In this document: piece after piece, positions 34,729 to 47,100 of the stretch
How positions within the stretch are numbered: the first letter of the stretch is position 1
Layout of the letters: each line of letters opens with the position of its first letter
NCBI GenBank assembly: GCA_932521035.1
Contig: OW051496.1
Location: forward strand, 1,116,001 to 1,180,000
Direction of reading: 5' to 3'
Source: Oscheius dolichura
Taxonomy: Eukaryota; Nematoda; Chromadorea; Rhabditida; Rhabditidae
Length of the DNA stretch: 64,000 nt
Notes under the pieces: generated by a model
What the model was told of the DNA's origin: nothing
Database searches by the model: none
Seen by the model: only the letters and a program-made list of their open reading frames with translations
Position numbers and translations under genes: made by a program

Positions 34729-36599
34729 AATTAGGTAGAATTTTTACTATTTTATAGGGTTTTTGGGGAAATAATGATGATTTTTTAGGTATCGGAAGAC
34801 TTATATCAGAATTCTACGCTGCCAGATTCAATCCGTTACAAGTTCTCCAATGAGAAGACGAAGTACTGTAGAAGATAGAATTTAAAATGTTTTTATCACA
34901 ATACTTGTACATGAATATCTTCACAACGTAACTTTGTGCCTTTTTGTCGGGAAAAAACCGAGATTTCGCTTCATTTTAGAGTAAAATTGGCATTTTTGAT
35001 CGCCTATGCTCATTCACAATCGGTTATCGTTATTTTCTTGGTTTTATTTCAACCATAAAATTGAAATTTTACCCAGGTCGATATTGGAGAACAAGACTCT
35101 GAATGTTGTGAATGTTTCCAAGATGTCGCTAATAATCTGCTCTGGCCTTGGTGTTCTTATTCTTAGTCTTCCCAATGACAAACGCCCTTCTTCTGCTTCG
35201 CTGCCGGTATTGGGCTGAATTCATTCTTCTGTGCTAGTACAACTGCAACTTGTTCAGTAAGCGATGCTTTCTGGCTAGGCAGTTTTTTTCTCACGTTGTT
35301 TCCCGTTCATTATATAAGTAGCTCTTGATCTACAACTATAATATGTCCAACAAAGGGTTCTCCTCACCATTTTTATCCTTCATCGTTACTATTTCTAGAA
35401 AGGAGCGTCTTCTTCAATGATGAAGTAATCCATTTTCCGAATTTTCAATGTTCTTGTATTCCTATTTCATCTTTGTCTCTCTTCTTTTCCACTGAAACAT
35501 CTGGAAAAATGAAACAAAAAACAACAATACTTTTATTTCGCTGACAGTACTCGCATTGCCCACTATTTCTAAAGCATACCTTAGTCTAATCATTTTAAAT
35601 AAACATCCCGGTAGATTACTCTACTAGATTCATGGCCTATTTCCCTTTTTGGAGGAGAGAATGTCTTCTTTGATGACATATGTATGCTGCTGTCTGGACT
35701 GGGGGCCCTTTTCTTGTAAGGCGTAGGTTTATTTGTAGAATGAAAGGAGTGCAATCAAAAAAAATAAAGGGATCCTACAAAGATAAATTCCCGTCGGAGG
35801 TCGAATAGGTGGGCTTTTCCTATTCATATAACTCGTTTAATTAATTCATCTAGGCTATGGTGGGTTTGCCCAAGATTTTTATTTTCTCAAATGAATAGAC
35901 TAGGTTTAATTCAAACTGTGGTTACATAGTGAAAATCTGAGGCTAACTCTACCTCTATGGTAGAAAGCTTAGGCCTGACCCGTTGATTGTAGTTATTGAT
36001 CTATGGCGGGTGAGGGAACGAGCAGAAAGCCATGGCTATACGAAAAAAGGAAAAATTATACCAAATTCCGTTCACAAGTGTTCCCTGCCTGTCAAATAAA
36101 TCGTCACCATTTGTTGTTAGACTTCTACGGGCAAGTAACTGGATAGCAGGGGCAAATATCCCCCAATCAAATGCTGAGCTTTGCTGAGGAAACACGTACA
36201 TTTTTTCAGTAGCCCGTTGTCATGAGGAAGTTTTGCTTATTGCTATTCACAATCACAAAAAGAGAACTTTGATTTCTGGCCTGTTGATAACCCGTATTCC
36301 GATGAGATGGGTGATATTCTTTTTGCAAAAGAGGGGAGCTAACATAACTAAACTTATTCAATCAGGAGCACACTATAAACTGAGTCAAACGATGAAATCC
36401 GTAATAATATGATTTCCCATCAAAGGGCGACTGAAAGTCGCTCGTCTCTCTATTGTTGATAGTCTCGGAGTCTACTTCACCCTTCCACCTGGCTTATCTC
36501 CTTTCCAAAGCGTCTTCCTTATCGACTGTGTACCGAAACAAGCGGTCTCTCTCATTCTTTCTCTTTTCTTTCGAGAATTGTATTGATCCCTTTAATTTA
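34729..36599. other. Intergenic region between receptor and kinase-Kelch genes
   Basis: No gene, RNA or repeat recognised; AT-rich. Confidence 0.5.
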
Positions 36600-36726
36600 A
36601 AGAGCTATGGTGTCTGTGTGTTTTGACCTGTCGAAAATTTTTGGCCTAATGGCTAAGAGGCCGGTTCGTGCGATCGGAGAAGTCGCGGGTTCGAACCCTA
36701 CCAGCGTCAAACCTTTTTGCTTTTCT
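36600..36726 (+). repeat. tRNA-derived SINE-like copy, TGGCTAA-head subfamily
   Basis: Leader GAGCTATGGTGTCTGTGTG, AATTTTTGGCCTAATGGCTA, B-box GGGTTCGAACCC, then GTCAAACCTTTTTGCTTTTC. Sister of the copy at 14012. Confidence 0.75.
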
Positions 36727-36949
36727 GTTCTGGAAAGGAGACTTCCGACATGCAGCAATATACTCGCAAGCCAAGATGATAATATATAAACATCGCCCCT
36801 ATTGTAGTACCATAGTTGGCGCAGCCAACGTCCAGCCGGAGCACTTTTTTACTTTTTACTTTTTTACTCAATTTCTCACCGCAGTGAAAGCTTCTGTTTT
36901 GCTTTTAGAAATTTGTTTCACCCTCCTTGACCATTAGAACCGCCTCTCT

Positions 36950-39176
36950 ATGGGAACTGTTCTCTCCTCCGTGAAATACACACCTGATGGTAGAGTTCTG
37001 CTTCCTCTTCTGTTAGTAATATTACTTTTAGGTGTGCCTTACCACAGATTAAAAGATTTTCATGGTCTAACAAGGCTAGATGGTGGAGGATACGGTATAG
37101 TTTATAAGGGATACGATGTAACACGATTAACCAGAAAGAAACGGTGAGGATTTCCATTCGAAGGCATCTCTCTTTTTAGGACTGTGGCTGTGAAAGTGTT
37201 CAACCAGTTGGATGTCTATGCTGAAAGGGAAATTGAAATATTGAAAACGGTACGCGTCGCCTCGTGTCTTTCATAAGTTTCCTGTTTTAGGCCTCTCATC
37301 CACACATTGTCGAGTTATTCGGAGTAATTTGGGATGGAGCGACGAAAGATATAGACGGAACTACAAAGATGCCGCTTTGTTCCGGATACGTGATGGAATA
37401 TTTGGAACTTGGCAGTCTGCATAACGGTTATCATCTTGTATTTCAATTTTAAAGGATGTCAACAGAAATACACGATCTCTCTAAAAAATATGATATACGG
37501 TTCATTTTTTTATGCATTCGTCAAATCGGTTCCGGCCTACAGTATCTACATGAACACGAAATACTTCACAGAGACGTCAAGCCCAAAAAGTAGATATTTT
37601 CTCTGTTTATTTATACTCGTTTTTAGCATCCTTCTAGCAACAAGAACTCATTTAAAACTGGCTGATTTTGGCCTGGCTAGGAATATTTCTTACAAAAATA
37701 CATATACTAGTGGGTAACTGACTCTTCTCTTCCTAATAAGCTTTGTTATTCCAGTCGCATTGGTAGCGATCCCTACATGGCCCCGGAAATAGTGGGAACA
37801 GAAAAGAATTATGGACCGTCGGCTGATGTCTATTCATTTGGAGTAACAATATGGGAAATTATATGCCGGAAGTCGGGTGATTTCATTTGATCAGTGTACA
37901 ATATAAAAGTAGGTACCCTTCGAAACATCTACAAGTTGGAAATGATGGTATAGAACTGCCTATAGATCCTGATAAAATGAGCGAGGATTCGTGGAATTTT
38001 GTGAAAAGGTTGGTGTAGAAATATGAAGTTTGGGGCTGAAAAGGCCTACAAAATTAACCTTATTTCGTTTTCTTTGTTTGTTGGACAATTCTATAAAAAT
38101 ATTTTTAAGATGCTGGCAAAGAGAGATATCTGATAGGCCCTCGGTTGAGGAAATCAGTGCCTTTACAGCAACATTCGAACAGACGGTAGGTGAAAATTTG
38201 AGGGTTACAAAAGAAGATGGGCTCCGCTTTTTTAGATTTTGGTCGTGGGAGAATATACAGATATTAACAAGATGACAATATGGAATCGGAAAGCATCCAC
38301 CTGGACTGTTTCACAAATGAAACTTCATGACCATATTGTACCTGCTGGAGTTGTTTATCTCGATGATGAACTCTATATAATCAACTGTAACAAGTCATTA
38401 TTCAAGTTGGACAAAAATATGGAATGGAAACGACTGGCTGATAAGAATGAGAAACGAGGATATATTAAGAATACCTGTTTGGGATGGAATGGATACATTT
38501 GGGTGTTTGGAGGATGGAATTGGGACAGAATAGAAGTACTACAAAGTGTGGAACGATATGATCCGAAGGAGGATAAATGGACACGGATGCCGTGAGTTAT
38601 CTTTATGAAATAGGAACTTCCAGCTTTTGCTTATCTTTCCGGCTAATAAGAGATTTTAGAGACATGAAATATGGCAGATATTGGGCAGCTGCAGCCGTCT
38701 GTAACGGGAAAATATATATTAGCGGAGGAAGAGGAGATGGCCCCGTCTATTTGAAAAGTGTGGAATGTTTCGATCCTGAGAGTGGAGTGTGGACGGAACT
38801 GACGGATATGCCAACACCTCGATCTCACCATTCCCTCGTTTGTTATAGAAATAAGCTGGTTGTAATAGGAGGTTGGGATGGAGAAGAATGGACTACCACA
38901 GTTCCGGAATTGGATCCACACGAGAAAAATGGACAGTGGAAAGAGTTGTCGCCCTTACTCTACACTAGTTTTGATTCTGTTGGAGTTGTTCTTGGTCGAG
39001 AAATCTTTGCAATTAGCCAAACCTCTTGTAAGGTGCAAATATTTAACGGAATCAATTGGCGTGTTGGCCCCTCTTTCCCTCTGAATTATTATCTCCCTCC
39101 GTTTGCTGTTCTAGTTCCTCAAGAGTTCGCGGATCGTCTTTCTTCATATCCGAACGATTTAAAAATCAATAAATAA
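36950..39176 (+). CDS. Protein kinase-Kelch fusion protein
   Basis: Exons 36950-36989, 37032-37143, 37180-37249, 37291-37426, 37455-37589, 37627-37713, 37755-37871, 37910-38008, 38110-38185, 38236-38591 and 38660-39176; about 580 codons. The kinase part has all key motifs: glycine loop GGGYGIVYKG, VAVKVF lysine, YVMEYLELGSL hinge, HRDVKPKN, DFGLA, PYMAPE, DVYSFGVTIWE, and the late arginine in SDRPS. The pattern suggests a TKL-like Ser/Thr kinase. A Kelch propeller follows at once; its first blades have lost their GG pairs (VVGEY, YIINC) while later ones keep them (VFGGWN, ISGGRG, VIGGWDG). Exon 37291-37426 ends in phase 1 but exon 37455-37589 needs two bases before it, so one base is missing at this junction: a mutation, a sequencing error, or a splice I cannot see. 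All other phases agree. AATAAA overlaps the last codons. Confidence 0.82.
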
Positions 39177-41175
39177 TTTGATCATAGCGAAATTGACAGG
39201 ATATTTTGTTGAGGGAGTATAAAAAAAGAAAAGAGGAAGACGTGTTTCTCGACAAAAAGAAAAAGACGGAATGAACGAGGAAACCTTGCACGGTTGTCTA
39301 TGTCGAGTCGTTTTCTGAAGACCGCTGCGGTCGAATTTCTTATGGAAAAGTCGGGCTGTCAATGTCGGGAGCCTGTAAATTAAAGGATCATAGTGTTGGC
39401 GTGTTCAACGGAGTATACTTCTAACAGCTAAAGACCCCTTACAGTTACCACAGCTCGCCGCGGAAGAAGAAAGGTCGGCGCCACAGTGATCGTGCCTCTC
39501 ACTCCGAAAGTGTATATCTGAATAGAGAGTCTTCGTCTCTACAAAGTTGGATACCGTAACTCGCAATACAAAAAAACGCGTTTTGTCCGCTGTTTACACC
39601 CGTTTTCATCCAACGTCGATTTTTTGAGAAATCGATCAAAATCTTTGACAATTTCTTTCTCAAAACTGTGACATCCAATCTTTTTTATTTTCACTGCAAT
39701 GAATTAGTCTCGTTATGGGGAGCATTTTAAGTTATCAATAGAAGATGTAGATATTACTGCAAAAAAAATTAAAACAATCTGATTTAGCAAAAAATTTACA
39801 TATTGCTTGATGTAGGCAAATTTCGCATCAGCAAAAAAGTGAAATTATTGCAAAAACTACAACTTCTAGCTATTCTCATAATTTTAATCAGTTAATTTAC
39901 TATAGATACCAATAAGAAAGATAAAATAATAACAGTAAATTGTAAACAAATATCATCACAGAACTTTGATGAATTTACAGTGGTCACATTTCAGCTTATT
40001 GCTGCCAAACTAGCTTCTGCCCGCATGATTTTTTTTATAATTCTTGTTACTAATACTGGTTACTATTATTAGAAAAAATATTACACAGATTGGCTGTAGC
40101 GAAAATTTAACAATGATATTTAGTAATCCAATTGAGTAAAAAGACATCTATTTTTGGAGGTAATCGCGCACCACTGCAAATTATTTTTCATCTTTTGCGT
40201 TTTCTCAAAATTGTGATATCCAATTTTTCTAATTTTTATTGAATTCTTTTCGCTGCATTATGGGCATTATTTTGATATAAAAATCCGAAAAAGCAAAAAA
40301 TTTTGACGTCGGCGGGGATCGAACCCTAGACCTCTCAATCGTTAGCCACACGACCAAAAATTGTAAATCGGAAATCGATTGCGCACCAGCGTTGTTAAAT
40401 TGCTAATATCTCGGCACTAGATTATTCGATTTGGTTACTCTAAAAATAAAAGTTGTAAGTTACGACGAGATCTTTCGATTGACACCAAAATCTTTGGGAT
40501 ACAGCAAAATCTAATTTTCACTTTGCGGTCCTTAGTTATATCTACCGCTTTTCTCATTTTTCCTGCTTTTTTTCAGGCTGAATTCTCTCTTGTGCTCCTT
40601 CGCTGCTATATTTCGCCCTTCCATTTCATTACAGTCCTATTTTTCTCCAGGTACCCTGTAGCTGAACATCTTCAAAAGTTGCATGGAATTTGTATTCGGT
40701 TCTGCTTCATTTTACAGTTAAATATCCCTTATCCCAATCTATTACTATTCTCTTACTCGTCAGGACAAGACTCACAAATTTGGAAATAGCAGTTTGTTCC
40801 GCTTCAGGAGTATTATTGGGCCCACCTTTTCTTGCTCCACTGAAATTTCGATATAAACAGTCGCTCTCCAGTTTTTTCCATGTTTTTGCCATCCTACTTT
40901 ATCCCGTTCCTTTCACTCTTTTCAGTTTTGTTGTCCGATATTTGTCCCTCCCATTTCCCTCATTATTCCCATTGAACTGGTTCCCCCCGCCACTGATCTC
41001 CATCAAATCAAAAAATTGTCATCGCCCTCTCTCCCCCATCCCTCTCCTGTCCTTCCCGGGCAATTTGATAAGATAACGAGACGAAAAAGTCCCGCTGATT
41101 CCTGTCTTTGATCCCATTTTACTTTCCTCTATTTATTCCTTTATTTACTGTTTTGTAGACCCCTAAAATAGAGAA
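39177..41175. other. Intergenic region between kinase-Kelch and cofactor-sulfurase genes
   Basis: AT-rich. A segment at about 39659-39735 (ATCCAATCTTTTTTATTTTC) recurs diverged at about 40204-40275, just before a SINE-like copy. Otherwise nothing recognised. Confidence 0.5.
40286..40362 (-). repeat. tRNA-derived SINE-like copy, TGGCTAA-head subfamily
   Basis: On the minus strand: AATTTTTGGTCGTGTGGCTA, B-box GGGTTCGATCCCCGC, then ATTTTTTGCTTTTTC. Confidence 0.7.
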
Positions 41176-44100
41176 ATGCCATATTTGGATCATGCCGGGG
41201 CTACACTGCCCTCTGATGAGCAGATGGAAGAAATTGGAGCATTCTTACGACGACAACGGCTATCTAATCCACATTCACATCATTCCACCAGCACAGTGAC
41301 CAAACAAATCGTCGATAATGCTAGACAACGGTAAGAGAAGTATTTTGGACAGCGCATTTTCTGCTTGGAACAACCATTTTCCAATTCTAAATATTTTAAA
41401 GGCAGGTTAAAATATAAAGAATAGGGATACACGCATTATATTTGTTGATTGATGACTTTTTCACCAATGACGTCAAAAGTACCCCGAAAGACTGTTTATA
41501 AGCTACGTTTATATATTGGCGCATACATGGGCAAATGCCCGAGCGCGCCGCGTTACGTACTCTATTTCCTCTATTAAAGTTTGTGGGGCTACAGATTGTT
41601 TTGTCGGGGCGGTTGAGATGTCACCGGGTTCATTAGAATCGTCTTGACGTGCTCTCCAACTAGATCTTTAAATTTTTGAAATCGACCAAGAAATGGGCGA
41701 GATACGGACACAAACACCTGACACTCCCGTCTACCCCAAAAAAAGGGTGCCCCCGAAATTGGACGTTTTGCTTTTTCCTTCCATAATCTGAATTGTTTGT
41801 TGGAATATAATCGCAGTAGAGAAAGGAAGAAAAGTAGAATACCAAGTACTATTTTACAATTCCGAGACCATCTTTATACCTTCGCTGAAGCAAAACTGTT
41901 CCATTTCAAGAAAGATTCCAATTGAGAACGTTATTTATTGTAGCCCTTGTTCTTTTTTTTATCGTTTCGAGGTCAATTCAAAAGTCTATGACGGCTTATT
42001 TCATAGTCGACAACAAATAATTAATAATTTTGTCACTTACTCTGGCAATTCAACGGTTCTATTCCGCGTTGGCAATAGGTTTAACGTGATTTGGCCTCTG
42101 TAGCCTTCTGCAGTCAGTAAGAAAAGCCAAGAAAACATTCCTTTCTCGCTCAAAGTCAGCGAGATCTGACCGCCAATGTTTCCCACTTTCTTTGGTTACA
42201 TTCCATTCAAAATCAAATTCGGGGAAGGGAACGATCGTTCTGTTCAGTGCGTCTAGGGCCTTATTCAAATGGATAAACTGAAAACCCCGCATTATGGAGT
42301 TTCGAATCAATTTTATAGCAACCTTGAAACATTTTCTTTGCTTCGCCTTCTTTTTTGGTCATTGCATCTAATTTCGGCGAATAATCTAGAATTTCATGCC
42401 ATTTTAGGTATAAAACGCCCGTTAAAGTATGTTATTCTAATTCTACCATTTCAGAATCCTGTCCTACTTCAATACGAAGGAGTATACCGTAATCTTTACC
42501 TCCAACACAACACATTCTCTCAAAATTATAGGGGAGAGCTTCATTTTTCCCGAGAAGAAGGTTATACCCACTGAAATGGCCTCAGAATTCAAGTCAGGTC
42601 CATCTCCTTCTTATATTTTTTCATTAAAACATTTCCAGACGGTCCCTCGCTGGCCTATTTGGAAGATTCACATCATTCTGTTGTCGGAATGAGGGAATTA
42701 GTCAGGGAGAGGGTGGATTACGTCAGTTGTTTAGCCTCCCTTCCCTCGGAGGAAGAAATTCCCCAAGTGGAAAGATCCCTTTTCGTTTTGACGGCAATGA
42801 GCAATTTTTGTGGATATAAATACGATCTCAATGTTATACAGAAGCTACAAGAGAAAGGTAAGGCTTTGGTTTCATTGAATACGGGGTCCGCTGAAAAAAA
42901 AATACAGTATATTCAAAATTACGCCTTGTAAACAGCGCGCAGGCTCTTTGCCTCCCCTGTTGTTCCTAAAATTGCCCGCTTTGATAGTAATAACCTTATA
43001 GAACTTTTGCAGGAATGAAAAAGAATTTTAATGTTGTAAAAGCATTTCAAAAAGAAGCAGCCGTCCTGCTTTCACTGATATGAAGAAACCTGGCCCAAAA
43101 AAGAGTCACTTTGGCGGCAACAAACATTATTAGTCGAAAAAATAGCCTTCCAATGTTCTATGGAGACTTCAAAACGAAAAACACCCATTTGTTTCTAATC
43201 ACAGGTGCAGCTTTATCATATCAAAATACTGGAAAAATCAAGGTTACACCTTGTAAACAGCAGGCAGCTCCTTTTTCCAATTCTTTTCATCATCTGCTCG
43301 CTGTTTACAAGGTGTATACGTCAAAAATAGAGATAAAACGCAACATAACGCTCCTATTCAGAAAAGCACTACAATTTCATATAACAAAACTATAAGAAAA
43401 ACGTTCAAGTCGATTTTTATTGGTGCGCCTTGTCTTTTTCTAAAATTTGCAATTACACCTAGTAAAGAGCGTGCAGCTCCCGTTCTTTCCCCTTTTCTCC
43501 TTCTGCTCGCTGTTTACAGACCGTAATCTTGGACATTTTCTGAAAAATGGGTAGAATTCTTCCAGGCTGGTTCGTTTGCTTGGATGCCGCTGGTCTTGTC
43601 TCTTCTTCTCCATTGGATCTCTCCGAATTCCGTCCAAATTTCGTCGCCTTCTCCTTCTACAAGATTTTCGGCTATCCAACAGGTCTTGGAGCTCTTTTGG
43701 TCAGAAATGGTTCGGTTTTCTTCAAATTTTCTCATTTTCCTGCTAAGACTCGGCTCCCCGTCTTCGGAAGAGATTCTTCGCCGGTGGAGGAGTAAACGCC
43801 GTCCTTCCCGGCCAATTCACCGTTTTCCATCGGGATACTGTAGAAGAAAGGTAGAGAACAGTCGGGAAAATTGAAAAACAACCTAGATTTGAAGACGGAA
43901 CATTGAATTATTACGGTATCGCTGCTCTACAGAAGGGATTCGATGATTTGGAAAGATATAGTAGGCTAAAATATCAATTTTTTGAAGAAATATCTCAGGT
44001 GGAATGATAAATATTCAAAAGCACAGCTTTAAAATAGCTGCCGAAACCTATAAAATGCTGAACAGCAAGTTCCATTGGAATGGAAAGTCGGCTACAGTAA

Positions 44101-47100
44101 TCTATAGACGGGGAAATGTGGGTTACGGTATGATTGGAAGAATTTTATCCATTCTAGACACCGAAAAATCAAGGAGCAGTGGTAGCCCTGAATATTTTAA
44201 GAGAAGATGAAACATTTGTTGGATACGCAGAGGTAAGCGAGATTAGAAGATTTTGAAATAAATTGGGCAGACCTAATGGCTAAAGTTGAAAAATATTGAT
44301 GAAATAGGTTTTATGAAATGTAGATAAATTGTGAGAAAGCGCTATTTTTGCTACATCTATCACACGTGTTTAAATTTCGATAATTTATATTAGGCGGCAC
44401 AAAAACGGGACTATCCGGACTAGTAAAATGCATTTTAGAGGGAATTCGAGCCATCTAGAGAACATGCGGTAATTAGTGGGCTGCTGCACTGAAAAAGTAC
44501 AAAAATTGCCCACTTTTCCCTGGAAGTAACTCTTATTGTTTCGAATTCGAGTAGCCGCTTCGAAATATTAGAACCGAATTTTACCTTTCCCAAGTTTTAC
44601 TATTGGGTTAAAAAGAGTACTTTTACATGGAATATGTTCCAGCATACCTTGTTGAATATCAAATTAGCGCAGTACCCCTTCAACTCATTTTGTTTTGTTA
44701 CAAAATTAATTTAAACGGAGAGTAGCGCAGGTTTTGAAAGTAAGTGCGCCGACGCCGCTGGATTACTGTAGCTATTACCAAAATCTTTTTTATGCATAAT
44801 TTTTCATTTCTGATGCTTTCTCGTGTTTTGCCATGCTCGAATTACTATAAAACAAAAGAAAACGTTACGAAAATCAAGCTGCATATGTGAGTTTCGAAAA
44901 ATGCATATGCAGCTTGATTTTCGAAAGATGATTTTGAGTCAAAAAATGATCTTTGACGAATTGTTTTACCGTTATATATCAAAATTTTCGTTATGAGGTG
45001 CTTATTTTTTTGCAGTAAAAAGCAGAGCGTATCAATGTCAGCAATTGAAGAAAATAACTGTTTTACACCGAAAATCATGGAAATCGAAAAATTTCGTGCA
45101 TGACGTTTAGGCGTTGTTTGAAATTCTCCGGAAATTCCGGAGAATTCAAAACCTGCGCTACCCTCCCTTTAAATTCTAAAGAAATGTCATTGCTTCAGTC
45201 TGTACTAAATAGAGTTTCGATAATTTCAGGTAGCCAAAATGGCGGATCTCTTCGGAATTGATCTCCGTACCGGATGTTTCTGTAATATTGGCGCTTGCCA
45301 GCAGTATTTGGGACTTACCGATGAGGACATTCTGGCCAATATCAAGGTAAAATTGGTTTCTAGCGTGTATTCATTGGCAGAATAAGATAAACCTGTTCTT
45401 ATCAATAGACTCTGAAATCTACCATAGGAGAAAGAAAAAGAGAGCATAGAAATTTCCCGGATAAATTATCAAATGTTTCTTTTCGAATACTACTTTTTTA
45501 CTGAGTGGCGCTGCTAACGATCCAGTACAATTTCCAACTACCATCCTCTCGTTTGCAACCTAAAGAATTTCCGCCAGGGAAAAGTCAATTTATTCGGTTA
45601 CCACAGGCCCCCGATAAGCTTGGTTTTCCACTAACCTTTAATTTTTTTTTTATTTGTAAGATCAGGAAAGTGTTTTGGCTAAAATATCCATTTACATTAT
45701 CAAAAAATAAAATAATCCCTTCCTTTTTGAATAGTTCCCGAAACGTACAGTAGGAAAAGGAAGACGCTTGGCAAAGGGGCTGCTCTGCTCGATGTTTACA
45801 AGGTGTTGTTTAGAAAATGGAGAAATTATCTTGTTTTGCACTGACCACAGAAGAATGAAGACTTATATTACTGCCCGTAGTTGCCAATCTATACATATGT
45901 ATACTTTTCGAAATCTAGAAAATTTCAAGTTCACATCAAAGATAAAGTATTTTTACCGTTGGCTACAGCTAGCTCCCCTATTGCTTTCCTCAAACGTCTC
46001 AACTTATCAAGGCCACTCAAAACTTTAAAATTCCGTAATTTTTGTTCTGACCCTGAAGAACTGCATTTCAGCGTCTAGTAGATATCCTCTTCTTTATGAA
46101 CAATGAGAGAAGCGTACAGTAAAAAAGAACACTGTTACAAAAAGGATCAGTTAGAACTTTAAAGTCGTTTTTAATTTTCTGCTTTATGGAAAGAACTCAT
46201 TAGTTTCAGAGAAAGAGCCCAAGTTTATATAGGTTTTCTGAAGCGTAACTGTTTTCATCAACAGAAAGATATAATCGTTTTTACCCATATATTGCAGTAC
46301 TATACTAGTTTTTCTATATCTTTCCAAAATATCAATCCCCTCCAAAACTTAGAGAATCTGATCAGTTTTGGTTGGCGAAGAATTGCAGAGAGCTTTGCCT
46401 GCCGTTTACAAGGTGTTCTGTAGATTATTTTAATTATGAATTACACTGGTCAACTCATTATTGTCTCACAAAACGGCAGAGTTTAAATATCCAGTTCAAA
46501 ACTTAGCAAAGACGGCCAAACTTGCATCTGATATGCAGAAGTCCAAATTGATTTCTGAAGTTACGAGAATTCAAATATAGCTTCCAAAACGTTAATAATT
46601 TCCGATGATATGAAAATAGTCTTCATCTAGGGTGAGAGTGACTTACTTCTCTCTAAACCTCCCGAAATATCAAATTCCTTCAAAGCATATCGAAAAAACA
46701 TTAGTCTTCTTTTCGCTTCTCACAAATGGCATATGCCCAAGTTTACATAAATACGTTGAAACCTATCAATTCCCTAATTCCGCCAGGAAAAAGCTCTGTA
46801 GCTGATAACAGAAACGTTCAAGTTTACTACTTTCTAAAGCCCCTCAACTTTACATAGATTTACTGAAACAATCCGACCACAGCCGTCATTGTGGGGAAAA
46901 CAAAGTTATTGGGTAATAGCGTCGGCTCAATTGACTTTCTAGAACTTTCTAAATAATGCCCTCCAAAACATTAAAAAATCCCGCCATTATTCAGCCAGGA
47001 AAGGGTTGTGGCGATCTGCTTGACGTTTACAACGCGTTCTTTAGGCTATTTCAGGTATGAAGGTAGAAAAGTAGTCTTATTGTTCCCCAAACATGACAGC

